Below, piece after piece: positions 1 through 9,042 of a stretch of DNA of 64,000 bases (position 1 is the first letter of the stretch; each line of letters opens with the position of its first letter). The stretch is taken from positions 3,780,473 through 3,844,472 of the forward strand of contig CP075528.1 in assembly GCA_025808875.1 (NCBI GenBank), read 5' to 3'. The notes beneath the pieces were generated by a model, which saw nothing but the letters and a program-made list of their open reading frames with translations, was not told the DNA's origin and ran no database searches. Made by a program: the position numbers and the translations under genes. This DNA is from Enhydrobacter sp. (GTDB lineage: Bacteria > Pseudomonadota > Alphaproteobacteria > Reyranellales > Reyranellaceae).

Positions 1-1083
1 GGCTATGGTGGGCGACCTGTGCCGAGCCGAGTCGCCGACTTGGCCGAAATCAAAGCCCTGGCCGGTGTTTTGGGCGAAGCCGGCCGTGGAATCATGCAGG
101 CGACCATCGGCAAGGAATTGTTCCTGGACGAGTTCGTGGAGATTGCCCGAGCGACCGGGCGGCCGATCACATGGACGGCCCTTCTCGCCGGCCTTTCGTT
201 CGGCGTCGGCGACCACCGCCAACAACTCGCGCGCTCGGAGGCCATCGCAGCCGAGGGATTGAAGATCGTGCCACAGGTCACGCCCCGGCCGCTCAATTTC
301 GAGTACCAGTTCAAGGCACCGTTCCCGTTCGAGCCACTGAGCCTGTTCAAGCCGATTTCAGCCGCAGATGCCGACGGCAAGGCCCGCATTTACGCCGATC
401 CGGAGTTCCGACGGGCCTTCGCAGAGCGGATGCTGACGAACGGTCCTCCTACGTTCCGCGCCACCTTCGCCAAGACGGTGGTCGGCCAGTACACGCCAGA
501 GCCGGAGTTGGAGGAGCGCCTGCTTTTCGACATCGCGCGTGAACGCGATGTCCTGCCGACGGATTTGGCGCTCGACATGGCGCTGCGTACCGGACTCGAA
601 GCGCGCTTCCGCATGCCGGTGGCCAACCACGAGGAGAGCGAAGTAGAGCCGTTGCTGAAGAGCACGTGTACCGTGGTGGGACTGTCTGATGCCGGTGCGC
701 ATGCCAGCCAGCTCTGTGACGCGTGCTTGCCGACCTATTTTCTCGGGCATTGGGTACGGGAGAAGAGCGCATTTAGCCTCGAGGAAGGGGTTCGCATGCT
801 GACATCGCGCCCCGCAGAGGTGTTCGGTCTCGTAGATCGCGGTCGCCTGGCGCTTGGTGCACCGGCCGATCTGGTGATCTTTGATCCCGCGACGATCGGT
901 GCGAGCAAGCTGCGCCGCATAAACGACTTCCCCGCTGGAGCTGACCGACTGATCTCCGATGCATCCGGCATCGAAGGTGTGGTCGTCAACGGAACCGTGA
1001 TTCGCAGCCGCGGCGTCGACGCTGTCGATCCGGCGGGGCCACTGCCAGGCATGCTGCTCCGCGGAGGTCGCGCAGGCGCCTAG
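1..1083 (+). CDS. Amidohydrolase, N-acyl-D-amino-acid deacylase type (5' end cut off by the window)
   Basis: The reading frame is open from base 1, so the N-terminal part lies outside the window; 360 residues are visible. The start of the visible part, GYGGRPVPSRVA, and the C-terminal half (GLSDAGAHASQ, then TSRPAEVFGL and APADLVIFDP) match the D-aminoacylase/N-acyl-D-amino-acid deacylase branch of the amidohydrolase superfamily. The aspartate in SDAGAH is a likely metal-site residue. Such enzymes hydrolyse amide or cyclic amide bonds. The metal ligands of the N-terminal HxH are not visible. The same-strand neighbour downstream is an LLM monooxygenase 181 bases away. The substrate cannot be assigned. 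Confidence 0.85.
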   Translation, partial: GYGGRPVPSRVADLAEIKALAGVLGEAGRGIMQATIGKELFLDEFVEIARATGRPITWTALLAGLSFGVGDHRQQLARSEAIAAEGLKIVPQVTPRPLNFEYQFKAPFPFEPLSLFKPISAADADGKARIYADPEFRRAFAERMLTNGPPTFRATFAKTVVGQYTPEPELEERLLFDIARERDVLPTDLALDMALRTGLEARFRMPVANHEESEVEPLLKSTCTVVGLSDAGAHASQLCDACLPTYFLGHWVREKSAFSLEEGVRMLTSRPAEVFGLVDRGRLALGAPADLVIFDPATIGASKLRRINDFPAGADRLISDASGIEGVVVNGTVIRSRGVDAVDPAGPLPGMLLRGGRAGA

Positions 1084-1264
1084 CTTCGGCAGGCGGCACC
1101 AGAGTGCTGCACCCTGAGGTGCGGATTGACCGTAAACGGTGGGAATGACCATCACATCGGGGATTGAGCCATCTCGTTCGACGTAGGTGCGCTGTATGTC
1201 CGCAGACGGATGGTTCCAGCAAGAGGTTGTCTCAAAGGTTGAGTTCTACGCGAGGAGAAAGACG

Positions 1265-2392
1265 ATGCATGTTGGAATGGCCACCATATTCCAAAATACC
1301 GGGCGTCAGCTCACGGACCGGCAGGTGTATTTGAATGAGCTTGCGCTGGCCGACATGGCCGAACCGCTAGGCTTCGAGTCGATCTGGTCGGTCGAGCATC
1401 ATTTCACTGACTACACGATGTGCCCCGATGTTGTGCAGTTCCTGTCCTATATGGCCGGGCGAACCAAGGACGTGCGACTGGGGTCGATGGTCGTGGTATT
1501 GCCTTGGCACGATCCCATGCGCGTCGCCGAGCAGGTCTCCATGCTCGACCAGTTGTCAGGAGGTCGCATGATCCTTGGTCTGGGTCGGGGCGCGGGTAAG
1601 GTCGAGTTTGACGGGTTTCGGCTGGATATGGGTGAAAGCCGGGAGCGCTTTGTCGCGTACGCCGAGGCGTTGCTCAACGGTCTTGAGACGGGACTCATGG
1701 AACATAATGACAAGTTCTATCGGCAGCCGCCGGCAGCAATCCGGCCAGCTCCATTCAAGAGTTTCCGGGGCCGCACCTACGCCGCGGCGGTAAGCCCGGA
1801 AAGCTCGCGGATCATGGCCAAGCTTGGCGTTGGCCTGCTGATCATCCCACAAAAGCCCTGGCGTGAGGTCGAAAAGGAGCTTGCGGAGTACAATCGGCTC
1901 TATCGCGAGATCAATGGCACGGATGCACCGCAGCCGATTTCGGCTGGCTGGACCTTCGTCGATGAAAGCCCGGAGCGGGCGCGTGAGATGGCGTTGAAGT
2001 ACATCGGTGGCTACTACCGTACCGTTCTCGCCCACTATCAGTTCGCGGGCGAGCACATCAAGAACACCAAAGGATACGAGTACTATGCCAAGATGAACGA
2101 GAAGCTGCATAGTTACGGTGAGGAAAAGGCAATAGAATTCTTCGCCGAGCTACAGGTCTACGGTACTCCAGATCAAGTCCACGAGAAGATCATGGCCATT
2201 CACCGGCAGACCAAGAACTCAGGTTATGTTGGCGTATTCTCCTACGCGGGGATGGCCCATGAGGAAGCAGTGCGCAACATGCGGCTGTTCGCCAAGACGG
2301 TGATGCCCGAGCTCAAGAAGTTTGACGCCGGTGCAGCCATCGATCGCGCAGGTATGTTGCCGGATCACCGCTATGCCCACGCAGCTGAGTGA
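1265..2392 (+). CDS. LLM class flavin-dependent oxidoreductase (bacterial luciferase-like)
   Basis: This 375-residue protein has the luciferase-like TIM-barrel signature: SIWSVEHHF near residue 40, then LPWHDPMRVAEQVSMLD and GRMILGLGRG around residues 80 to 110. Family members use reduced FMN from a partner reductase to oxygenate organic substrates. I chose the ATG at 1265 because GAGGAG lies 7 to 12 bases upstream and the protein then begins directly with the first barrel strand (MHVGMATIF). An in-frame ATG at 1187 would add 26 residues unlike the family. It is one of three LLM proteins in the catabolic region. The substrate is unknown. Confidence 0.88.
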   Translation: MHVGMATIFQNTGRQLTDRQVYLNELALADMAEPLGFESIWSVEHHFTDYTMCPDVVQFLSYMAGRTKDVRLGSMVVVLPWHDPMRVAEQVSMLDQLSGGRMILGLGRGAGKVEFDGFRLDMGESRERFVAYAEALLNGLETGLMEHNDKFYRQPPAAIRPAPFKSFRGRTYAAAVSPESSRIMAKLGVGLLIIPQKPWREVEKELAEYNRLYREINGTDAPQPISAGWTFVDESPERAREMALKYIGGYYRTVLAHYQFAGEHIKNTKGYEYYAKMNEKLHSYGEEKAIEFFAELQVYGTPDQVHEKIMAIHRQTKNSGYVGVFSYAGMAHEEAVRNMRLFAKTVMPELKKFDAGAAIDRAGMLPDHRYAHAAE

Positions 2393-2951
2393 TCGAAGCG
2401 CTAAACCAGACCGCTGAGAGCAGAGAAGATTCTCGGCAGGGCACATTCCGGTTCGGCCACGCGGTTGCGCTCCTGACGCGCCTTGCACCGCTCGTTGGGA
2501 GGCGTCTGTTGGTGTCGCGCGCGATAGCCCCACCGTGCTGTCCAACTCCCGGACAGGGCCGCACCCGTGATGCAGTTGTCGTTCTGACACGAAGCGTTCG
2601 CTCTGTGTCCGACGTGCGTGCGAACCCTGGCGGCTTCGACCATCGGACCATGAAGCTCGTGCCGCCATCACCGCAAGATGGAGACAAGACAGCGCATATG
2701 ATGTATCTCGACGACCTTGTCTTCTTCACGTACGCATTGTCTCTGCCCAGGTACCGGTCGCCTGCAAGGTAGGTGTATCCGCCTTTAGTCTCTAGCGGCC
2801 ACAGAGTGACCGAACCAAGCGGCAGGAGGACGGATCGAAGCGAGCGGCGGCGTTTGTACGCCAGATGAGAAACTGAAACGATCTCGGCGACGCCATCCGC
2901 GCCTGCTCCCGGGCGCGCATGGAAACCGGGTTTGCCGCCGGAGTTGTTTGA
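2393..2951. other. Intergenic region without a recognisable gene
   Basis: About 560 bases separate the LLM gene from the convergent MarR gene. Open frames are present on both strands, but their products are rich in Arg, Pro and Ser, show no domain and lack ribosome-binding sites. I see no strong hairpin with a T run. The stretch may be a decayed gene. Confidence 0.5.
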
Positions 2952-3440
2952 TCACGCGTTTGCTGCATTTCTGATTCGCCTGTCCTTTTGGCTGTTGGCC
3001 GTGGCACTGTCCTCGGCTTGAAGAAGGTTCTGCCTTAGATGCTGCAGCGACTTTATGAGCATTCGTTGTCGTTGGATCGGCATACCTGCGAGTGCCTGTT
3101 CCCGAGTTTGGGTAGCAATTGACCACATGCGTGCGAGCAGAGGCTGCGCCCTATCCGTCAGATAGAGCCGGAACGCGCGCCGGTCATGCGGATCAGGCCT
3201 ACGGGTCACCAAACCAGCTGCCTGAAGACGATCGAGAAGGCGGACGAGCGTGATCGGCTGGATCTCCAAGCGGTCTGCGAGGGAGGCCTGACTCACGCCT
3301 TGCTGGCGTGACAGATAGGCAAGCGCTCTCCATTGAGCTTGCGATAGACCGAGTGCCTGCGCCCGCCGATTGAAATTGCGCCGCAGCAGGCGCGCGACAT
3401 CCCCCACGAGAAACCCAATGCTTGAATCTGGATCCGCCAC
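2952..3440 (-). CDS. MarR family transcriptional regulator
   Basis: A 162-residue protein with the MarR winged-helix core. LGLSQAQWRALAYLSR is the helix before the HTH, followed by SQASLADRLEIQPITLVRLLDRL (recognition region, residues about 50 to 72) and the wing RRPDPHDRRAFRLYLT. MarR proteins bind short palindromes as dimers and usually release DNA when a small, often aromatic, ligand binds. It faces away from the solute-binding protein gene at 3613, and an inverted repeat lies 18 bases before its start codon. It probably represses itself and perhaps that gene. Confidence 0.9.
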   Translation of the reverse strand: MADPDSSIGFLVGDVARLLRRNFNRRAQALGLSQAQWRALAYLSRQQGVSQASLADRLEIQPITLVRLLDRLQAAGLVTRRPDPHDRRAFRLYLTDRAQPLLARMWSIATQTREQALAGMPIQRQRMLIKSLQHLRQNLLQAEDSATANSQKDRRIRNAANA

Positions 3441-3457
3441 GACAGTCTCCCATATTG

Positions 3458-3472
3458 ATAAGTATACCTTAT
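3458..3472. promoter_or_regulatory. Candidate MarR operator
   Basis: The sequence ATAAG-TATAC-CTTAT has perfect 5-base inverted arms around a 5-base spacer. It lies in an AT-rich patch of an otherwise GC-rich region, between the divergent MarR gene (start 3440) and the solute-binding protein gene (start 3613). Size and position suit a MarR dimer site. Binding is inferred. Confidence 0.5.
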
Positions 3473-3612
3473 AATATATGTCTTATGCCTTTTTTGCAGA
3501 GCTGGTCTACGCTCCCGAACAACTGACAGGCACCGAGCCGTCTTGCCAGTCGTCGAAAATCGAATAAGCATTCAAAAAACAGACGCTTCGCTTTCGATTG
3601 GGAGATTCCACT

Positions 3613-4836
3613 ATGGGAGCCACAAGACGCAGTTTTCTGGCGAGCGCTTCGGCCACGGCGACCATGTTCGCTGGCATGACAGTGTACGCACAGAAGGCCA
3701 AATACGACGATGGCGTCAGCGACATCGAGATCAAAATCGGTAACGCGAACCCCTACAGTGGGCCGGCCTCCGCCTATGGCGTGATTGGCAAGGCGATCGA
3801 CGCCTATTGGAAGATGGTCAATGACCAGGGCGGCGTCAACGGCCGCAAGGTGAAGTTCATCACGATGGACGACGGCTACAGCCCGCCCAAGGCCGTCGAA
3901 GTGGTGCGTCAACTGGTCGAGCAGGAAAAGGTGTTCGCAATGTTCCAAACGCTGGGAACGCCGAGCAACACAGCGATCCAGAAGTACTTGAACACCAAGA
4001 AAGTGCCACAGCTCTTTGTGGCTACGGGCGCCTCCAAATGGGGCAAGCCGAAGGAGTTCCCGTGGACTATGGGCTGGCAGCCCGACTACCACACCGAGGC
4101 CGTGATCTATGCCAAGCATATCCTGGCCACCGTCAAGGATCCGAAGGTCGCCGTGCTGATGCAGAACGACGACTACGGCAAAGACTATTACGATGGCATG
4201 CGCGACGGGCTGGGCAAGGACGTCGGTAAGATCGTCAAGCACGTCACGTACGAAGTGACCGACCCGACGGTCGATTCGCAGATCATCCAGCTTAAGGACT
4301 CGGGCGCCAACGTATTCTTCAACATCACGACACCGAAGTTCGCGGCCCAGGCTATCCGCAAGGCAGCCGACATCGGCTGGAAGCCGGCCCATTACCTGAA
4401 CAATGTATCCTCCTCGGTAGCGGCAGTGCTGAAACCAGCCGGATTCGAGAACAGCCAAGGCATCGTCACAGCGGCCTATCTGAAGGATCCCACCGACAAG
4501 CAGTGGGACAATTCGGACGACATGAAAGCTTGGCGCGTGTGGATGGCCAAATACAATCCCAGTGCCAGTTTGGCCGACGGTTTCAACGTTTATGCGTATG
4601 CCGTTTCCTACACCTTGCACAAGACACTGGAGCAGTGCGGCAATGAACTCACACGCGCCAACCTGATGAAGCAGGCGGCCAACCTCAAGAAGCTCACCGT
4701 CCCGCTGTTGCTGCCCGGCATTACTGTCAACACCAGTCCAACAGATTACTATCCCATTCAATCGGAACGCCTGCAGCGCTTCGAAGGCGAAACCTGGGAG
4801 CTCTTCGGCGAGGTGATGTCAAACGAAAGCTCCTAG
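3613..4836 (+). CDS. ABC transporter substrate-binding protein, branched-chain amino acid (Liv) type, Tat-exported
   Basis: This 407-residue periplasmic binding protein belongs to the Peripla_BP_6 (LivJ/LivK-like) family. The N-terminus MGATRRSFLASASA has the twin-arginine motif followed by a hydrophobic stretch and a YAQ-type cleavage region, so export by Tat is likely. IGNANPYSGPASAYG and VEQEKVFAMFQTLGTPSN are typical ligand-cleft segments. The ATG at 3613 is preferred over a TTG 15 bases upstream because GGGAG precedes it. No permease or ATPase gene is adjacent, so it may work with the liv operon at 28574 to 35404 or with genes outside the window. Such proteins near catabolic clusters often bind aromatic or alicyclic acids. 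Confidence 0.87.
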   Translation: MGATRRSFLASASATATMFAGMTVYAQKAKYDDGVSDIEIKIGNANPYSGPASAYGVIGKAIDAYWKMVNDQGGVNGRKVKFITMDDGYSPPKAVEVVRQLVEQEKVFAMFQTLGTPSNTAIQKYLNTKKVPQLFVATGASKWGKPKEFPWTMGWQPDYHTEAVIYAKHILATVKDPKVAVLMQNDDYGKDYYDGMRDGLGKDVGKIVKHVTYEVTDPTVDSQIIQLKDSGANVFFNITTPKFAAQAIRKAADIGWKPAHYLNNVSSSVAAVLKPAGFENSQGIVTAAYLKDPTDKQWDNSDDMKAWRVWMAKYNPSASLADGFNVYAYAVSYTLHKTLEQCGNELTRANLMKQAANLKKLTVPLLLPGITVNTSPTDYYPIQSERLQRFEGETWELFGEVMSNESS

Positions 4837-4895
4837 CGCGCACTGGCTGCAGCTGCGCTCGCCATTCAAGTCTCGTTAGAACTGTGGGGACGGAC

Positions 4896-5555
4896 ATGAA
4901 GGCCGCAACGGAGCTTAATGCCCTTTCGCTGTTCGCGACGGTGATCGCCCTATTCGATGTGCCGGACGCAGTATCGCTCAACGCTCAGTTGCGCCGGGTG
5001 ATCGAGCAGCGCGAGAGAACCCATCCCGCCGGCCGCGTGCGTTCCAACCTGGGCGGCTGGCAGTCGAGCGACGACATGGAAACCTGGGGTAGTACGGCCG
5101 CCCTCAAGCTGCTGGCATTCGGCCGAAACGTCGCGAACCGCATGACGACAGATCGCGAGGGAAATCCGGGCAGCGGACCGCACCCTGGGCATTTTGCCGT
5201 AACGTGGCGAGCGAACATGTGGGCGAATATCAACCGCAAGGACGAGGGCAACGCATTTCACTCGCACCCAGGCGCGTTCTGGTCAGGAGTCTACTACGTC
5301 GACGACGGCGGCATTGACGCCGATCCGTCGCTTGGAGGTGAGCTAGAGTTCATGGATCCACGTGGGCCCTTGCCGCTGATGTTAGCGCCGCATCTCGGCT
5401 ATGTTGGATCGAGCGACCTTTCGAATACCTCCATTCAGGCGCTGCGGCCCAAGCCCGGCCGGCTTGTGATGTTCCCCGCCTGGCTGATGCACCAGGTGCG
5501 CCCCTATCACGGAACCGCCGAGCGTATCTCCGTCGCCTTCAATCTCACGCTGTGA
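4896..5555 (+). CDS. Putative 2OG-Fe(II) oxygenase family protein (TIGR02466-like)
   Basis: A 219-residue protein resembling the TIGR02466 group of putative 2-oxoglutarate/Fe(II) oxygenases. Visible double-stranded beta-helix landmarks are FHSHPGAFWSGVYYV (about residue 120), GRLVMFPAWLMHQVRPYHG near the C-terminus and RISVAFNLTL at the end. The His of HSHPG, the distal His of LMHQV and the Arg of ERISVAF are candidate iron and cosubstrate ligands; the usual HxD is not clear. The ATG at 4896 follows GGGGACGG, and a GTG 12 bases earlier is possible. It lies 59 bases after the solute-binding protein gene, so co-transcription is plausible. Confidence 0.7.
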   Translation: MKAATELNALSLFATVIALFDVPDAVSLNAQLRRVIEQRERTHPAGRVRSNLGGWQSSDDMETWGSTAALKLLAFGRNVANRMTTDREGNPGSGPHPGHFAVTWRANMWANINRKDEGNAFHSHPGAFWSGVYYVDDGGIDADPSLGGELEFMDPRGPLPLMLAPHLGYVGSSDLSNTSIQALRPKPGRLVMFPAWLMHQVRPYHGTAERISVAFNLTL

Positions 5556-5944
5556 GCGCATCCGATTATCTTGAAGTATAGCCGAGCGTAAGAGCGTAAG
5601 GAGTATGCGCGATTTTGCGTCTACTTTGCTGTAGTCCTTTTGCAGATTGTCGATTGTCGCGAAATCGAGGGTGGTATCAACGCCCCGGCAGCCAGGCGGT
5701 TTACCGCCTGCCAGGAGCTGGCGCTTCACTGATTGCGGCGCCCTTGAGGATTGATACGCGAGAAGTGCGCAGGCTGTCGCGCTTGATGCCTAACGATGAT
5801 CGCCCGTCGGCAGATTCGTGAAATGAATGGATCTTGTTGAGCTACCTCGGTTCGTGCCGTAGGTTTCGCGAAGACCAGCTCAGCAAACACGACATCCCGC
5901 TTCCGGCGTGCCAACTCGCTCGTGAACCATCGCATCCAGCTTGT
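5556..5944. other. Intergenic region without a recognisable gene
   Basis: About 390 bases lie between the convergent ends of the oxygenase-like gene and the SDR gene. Short open frames on both strands encode low-complexity Arg/Ser/Pro-rich peptides with no domain. I found no clear terminator hairpin. Confidence 0.5.
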
Positions 5945-6724
5945 TCATGCCGTTGATCCTCCATCGACTGGTAGAGCCGCGCCAGTCACGAAAGAAGCCT
6001 CGTCGGACAAGAGAAACAGTGCTGCGTTGGCAATCTCCTCAGGGCTGCCCGGCCGTCCTAAAGGCGTCATGCCAGCGTGCTTGCGGATGAGTTCCTCTGG
6101 ATCTTGGCCGCGTGTACTTTGTTGGTCGGGTCTGGCGACGAACACGCGTAACATCGGCGTATCTATGGGGCCCGGGCACAGAGCGTTGACGCGAATCCCA
6201 TCGCGGGCCAAGCGCTTGGCGAGCGAGCGCGTGAGACCAACGACCCCGAACTTCATGGCAGAATAGACAGGACTAAATGGCGAGCCATGCAGGCCTGATG
6301 TCGAGGCCGTAAAGAGCAGTGTACCGCCGCCTCGCGCTCGCAATTCTGGAATGGCTGCTTCGGTGGTGATCAGCACAGAACGCAAGTTTAGGCGGACCGC
6401 CAAGTCGAAATCCGCCAGATCCAGGCCCTCAACCGAAGCGGGACCGGGATGGCCGAGATGGTTCCAGACGAAATCGAGGCCGCCAAAGGCGTTGGCGGCT
6501 TCCTTGACGATCTCGCGCGCCGCATCGGCTTCGCCTAAATCGGCGACGATGCCCTTCGCTCGGCCTCCAGAGTTCACGATCTGTGCGACCGCGGCAGCAA
6601 CGCCTGCCTCGTCCCGATCGACAACGGCGACGGCAGCGCCCTCGCGCGCGAAACGAACTGCCCCTGCCCTCCCCATTCCCGAGGCCGCCGCTGTAACGAT
6701 GCCGACCTTGCCCTTCATTCGCAT
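5945..6724 (-). CDS. Short-chain dehydrogenase/reductase (SDR)
   Basis: This 259-residue SDR has the cofactor motif TAAASGMGRAG near residue 10 (a TGxxxGxG variant), the acidic residue after strand 2 (VVDRDEAG) and YSAMK as catalytic YxxxK. The usual NNAG motif reads NHLG here. It ends with the family-typical FVTGAALPVDGG. The ATG at 6724 is preceded by AAGGAAG. It is the last gene of a minus-strand set with an acyl-CoA dehydrogenase, another SDR and a CoA ligase, so it probably oxidises a hydroxyacyl-CoA or alcohol intermediate. The substrate is unassigned. Confidence 0.88.
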   Translation of the reverse strand: MRMKGKVGIVTAAASGMGRAGAVRFAREGAAVAVVDRDEAGVAAAVAQIVNSGGRAKGIVADLGEADAAREIVKEAANAFGGLDFVWNHLGHPGPASVEGLDLADFDLAVRLNLRSVLITTEAAIPELRARGGGTLLFTASTSGLHGSPFSPVYSAMKFGVVGLTRSLAKRLARDGIRVNALCPGPIDTPMLRVFVARPDQQSTRGQDPEELIRKHAGMTPLGRPGSPEEIANAALFLLSDEASFVTGAALPVDGGSTA

Positions 6725-6813
6725 GGTGTCTTCCTTCTTAGCAAACATTCGCTCGGCGACCGCGTAGAGCAGCACTCCGCATACGAACGGAGCCTGAGAC
6801 GCTTCCGGGACGC

Positions 6814-8049
6814 CTACAATTCCGTGTCTCCCGCAAGGAGGCGTTGCACAATCGTGCGCCGCAAGACCTCATTTGTGCCGTCCGCCACGTTCACCGAGCG
6901 AACGTCCTGCCACGCATGAACAAGTCCGAGCTCGTTGGTGAAACCCATGGCGCCATGAGTCTGGATAGCGCGATCCAGCGCCCGGGCACCGATTTCCACC
7001 GCATAGGCCTTGGCCATCGACAGCTCCTTCACCGCCCGCTCGCCGCGGTCGATCAAGGTCGCCGCATTCAGCGCCATAAGATGCGCCGCATGCAGCTCCA
7101 TCGCCGCTTCGGCCAACGGAAACGTCACGCCTTGGTATTCCGCGATCGGCTTGCCGAAAGCCTCACGCTGCTGAGTATAACGCAGCGCTGCCTCGATCGC
7201 CCAACGGCCAAGTCCCACAGCGCGAGCTGAATTGTAGATACGGCCGATAGAGACGCCCAACAGTCCGATGCGGAAGCCCTCATGCAGTTCGCCGACCAGC
7301 TGCCATGGCTCGACCTGCACGTCCTCCAGCACGATGGAGCCCTCGTTGCCACCCACCGACCCATGCATGCGGATGACATTCTCCAGCCTGAAGCCGGGTG
7401 ACGCGGTCGGCACGAGAAAGGCGCTGATGCCACCAGCCCGGCGTGACGCACGGTCCGGATCGGTCACGGCAAAGACGATGCAATAGTCTGCCTGCGGCGC
7501 GTTCGTCGTCCAGATCTTGCGGCCGTTGAGTCGCCAGCCAGAGTCGGTTTGTCTCGCTTTCGTACGGATCATGGTCGCATCCGAGCCGGCGCCAGGCTCA
7601 GACATGCCGAAGCACATCGATGTCCGGCCCTCCATCATGCCCGCTAGAATCTCGGAGCGTGCACGATCCGTCACTTTCAATAGGACCTGGCTTGGACCGA
7701 AGGCCCAGTGGCTGACCGCATAAGCACCCAGCCAATTGTGGCTGCCACAAAGACGATAGATACGCTCCCAAACAACGAAGTAGGCAAGCATGCCCATGCC
7801 TGCCCCACCCAGTTCCACAGGCACTGACATCGAATAGTAACCAGCCTTTGCGGCCGCAATGCGCACGCCTCGAATATGCTCGACCACGGCAGGGACATAG
7901 CGGCCATCCTCGCTGTACGTGCGACGCGGATCGGACAGCAGCGCATGATCGTTCTGGTGACGCGGGAACACCTCTCTGCGAAGGAAACCTTCGATGCCAT
8001 CCGCTATTGCGGTGACGTCGTCAGGAATCGGAAAGGCAAGGGCGGTCAA
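6814..8049 (-). CDS. Acyl-CoA dehydrogenase
   Basis: A flavin-dependent acyl-CoA dehydrogenase of about 411 residues, introducing an alpha,beta double bond into acyl-CoA. Family landmarks are CFGMSEPGAGSD (FAD/substrate loop), WTTNAPQADYCIV, YTQQREAFGKPIAEYQGV and HGAMGFTNE. Where the classical catalytic Glu sits (YEGTxE), the sequence reads ADGTNEV, as in some ACAD10/11-like members. The start is uncertain: a TTG at 8049 with AAAGGA just upstream begins TALAFPIPDD at the right place, while ATGs at 8118 and further upstream would overlap or abut the preceding SDR gene and have weak ribosome-binding sites. It probably belongs to the operon led by the CoA ligase at 10284. Confidence 0.88.
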   Translation of the reverse strand: MTALAFPIPDDVTAIADGIEGFLRREVFPRHQNDHALLSDPRRTYSEDGRYVPAVVEHIRGVRIAAAKAGYYSMSVPVELGGAGMGMLAYFVVWERIYRLCGSHNWLGAYAVSHWAFGPSQVLLKVTDRARSEILAGMMEGRTSMCFGMSEPGAGSDATMIRTKARQTDSGWRLNGRKIWTTNAPQADYCIVFAVTDPDRASRRAGGISAFLVPTASPGFRLENVIRMHGSVGGNEGSIVLEDVQVEPWQLVGELHEGFRIGLLGVSIGRIYNSARAVGLGRWAIEAALRYTQQREAFGKPIAEYQGVTFPLAEAAMELHAAHLMALNAATLIDRGERAVKELSMAKAYAVEIGARALDRAIQTHGAMGFTNELGLVHAWQDVRSVNVADGTNEVLRRTIVQRLLAGDTEL

Positions 8050-8137
8050 TGTGATCCTTTCAACGGTTGTCGGTTGCCTGGTGCAGGTTTGGAGCACGCG
8101 CATTCCCAGACCCGACATAGCCTGACCTGATGTGGAA

Positions 8138-8902
8138 TTAGAGGGAGACCGTCCCGCCATCGACGGCAATCGTTTGGCCTGTCACCATCGAGCTGGCATC
8201 GGAGGCAAGATAGAGGATTGTGCCAACCAGATCGTCGGTTGTGAGGACACGGCGAATCGACTGGCCGGAGACAATAGCCTTCACAGCGTCTTCCTTCTTC
8301 TCACCGAAGAACTGGCTCATGCCGTCTGTCTCAACGGTCGCAGGGGCCACTGCGTTGACACGTATGTTGAAGCGGCCCAGTTCGCGCGCCAGACCTCGCG
8401 TCAATCCAATCACGGCCGCCTTAGACGTCGTGTAATGCAGGGCGTTGGGCAGACCGTATGTCGCAGCCAACGAGGAGATATTGACCACGGAGCCACCCCG
8501 TTCGCGCATGGGCGGCACAAACGCACGGCAGCAATTCCACACGCCGGTGACATTGACACGCATGCATGACTCCCAGTCTCCCTCGGCGATCGTATCAAAG
8601 CGACCCGACTTGAGCGTCGCAAACAATGCCGCGTTGTTGACCAGCACATCCACCCGGCCAAGCCGGGTGAGGGCGTCGTCCGCCGCGTCGCGGCAACTGG
8701 TCATGTCTCCAACATCGCATCGCCGGCCGAATGCCCGACCGCCGTTAGTCTCAATGTCGCGAACTGTATCGCTGCAATCCGAGAGATCGAGCGCAACGAC
8801 CGTGGCCCCAGCCTTGGCAAGCCCCTGCGCATAGGCACGGCCGAGGCCTCTACCAGCGCCCGTTACAACCGCTACCCTGCCGGTCAGATCAGTCTGGGCC
8901 AT
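8138..8902 (-). CDS. Short-chain dehydrogenase/reductase (SDR)
   Basis: A classical SDR of about 254 residues: TGAGRGLGRAYA (NAD(P) binding), DVLVNNAALFA, VNISSLAATYGLPNALHYTTSKAA (Ser...YxxxK active site) and MVTGQTIAVDGG. Three ATG codons in a row follow AAGGAGA; the third (8902) has the best spacing, but 8908 or 8905 is possible. It lies between the CoA ligase and the acyl-CoA dehydrogenase on the same strand and probably oxidises a hydroxyl group of a CoA-bound or alcohol intermediate. The exact step is unknown. Confidence 0.9.
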   Translation of the reverse strand: MAQTDLTGRVAVVTGAGRGLGRAYAQGLAKAGATVVALDLSDCSDTVRDIETNGGRAFGRRCDVGDMTSCRDAADDALTRLGRVDVLVNNAALFATLKSGRFDTIAEGDWESCMRVNVTGVWNCCRAFVPPMRERGGSVVNISSLAATYGLPNALHYTTSKAAVIGLTRGLARELGRFNIRVNAVAPATVETDGMSQFFGEKKEDAVKAIVSGQSIRRVLTTDDLVGTILYLASDASSMVTGQTIAVDGGTVSL

Positions 8903-9042
8903 CATCATTCTCCTTCACCTTGGTGCACGGCGCCGTTCCCCCGAGGTCATCGACGGCGCGGTGGCTAGACCTGTCGCCCGCCTCCGTTCATGCAAAGGCG
9001 TCGCGACGCAAACACCGACTCGTCCGCCTGGGCGTCGACTGA

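Noticed and set aside
2389..2772. Possible 127-residue plus-strand gene after the LLM gene
   Set aside because: There is no ribosome-binding site, no domain and an Arg/Pro-rich composition; treated as noncoding.
3469..4761. Minus-strand open frame of 430 residues opposite the Tat-exported binding protein
   Set aside because: It is a Val/Leu/His-rich mirror frame without a domain and covers the divergent control region as well.
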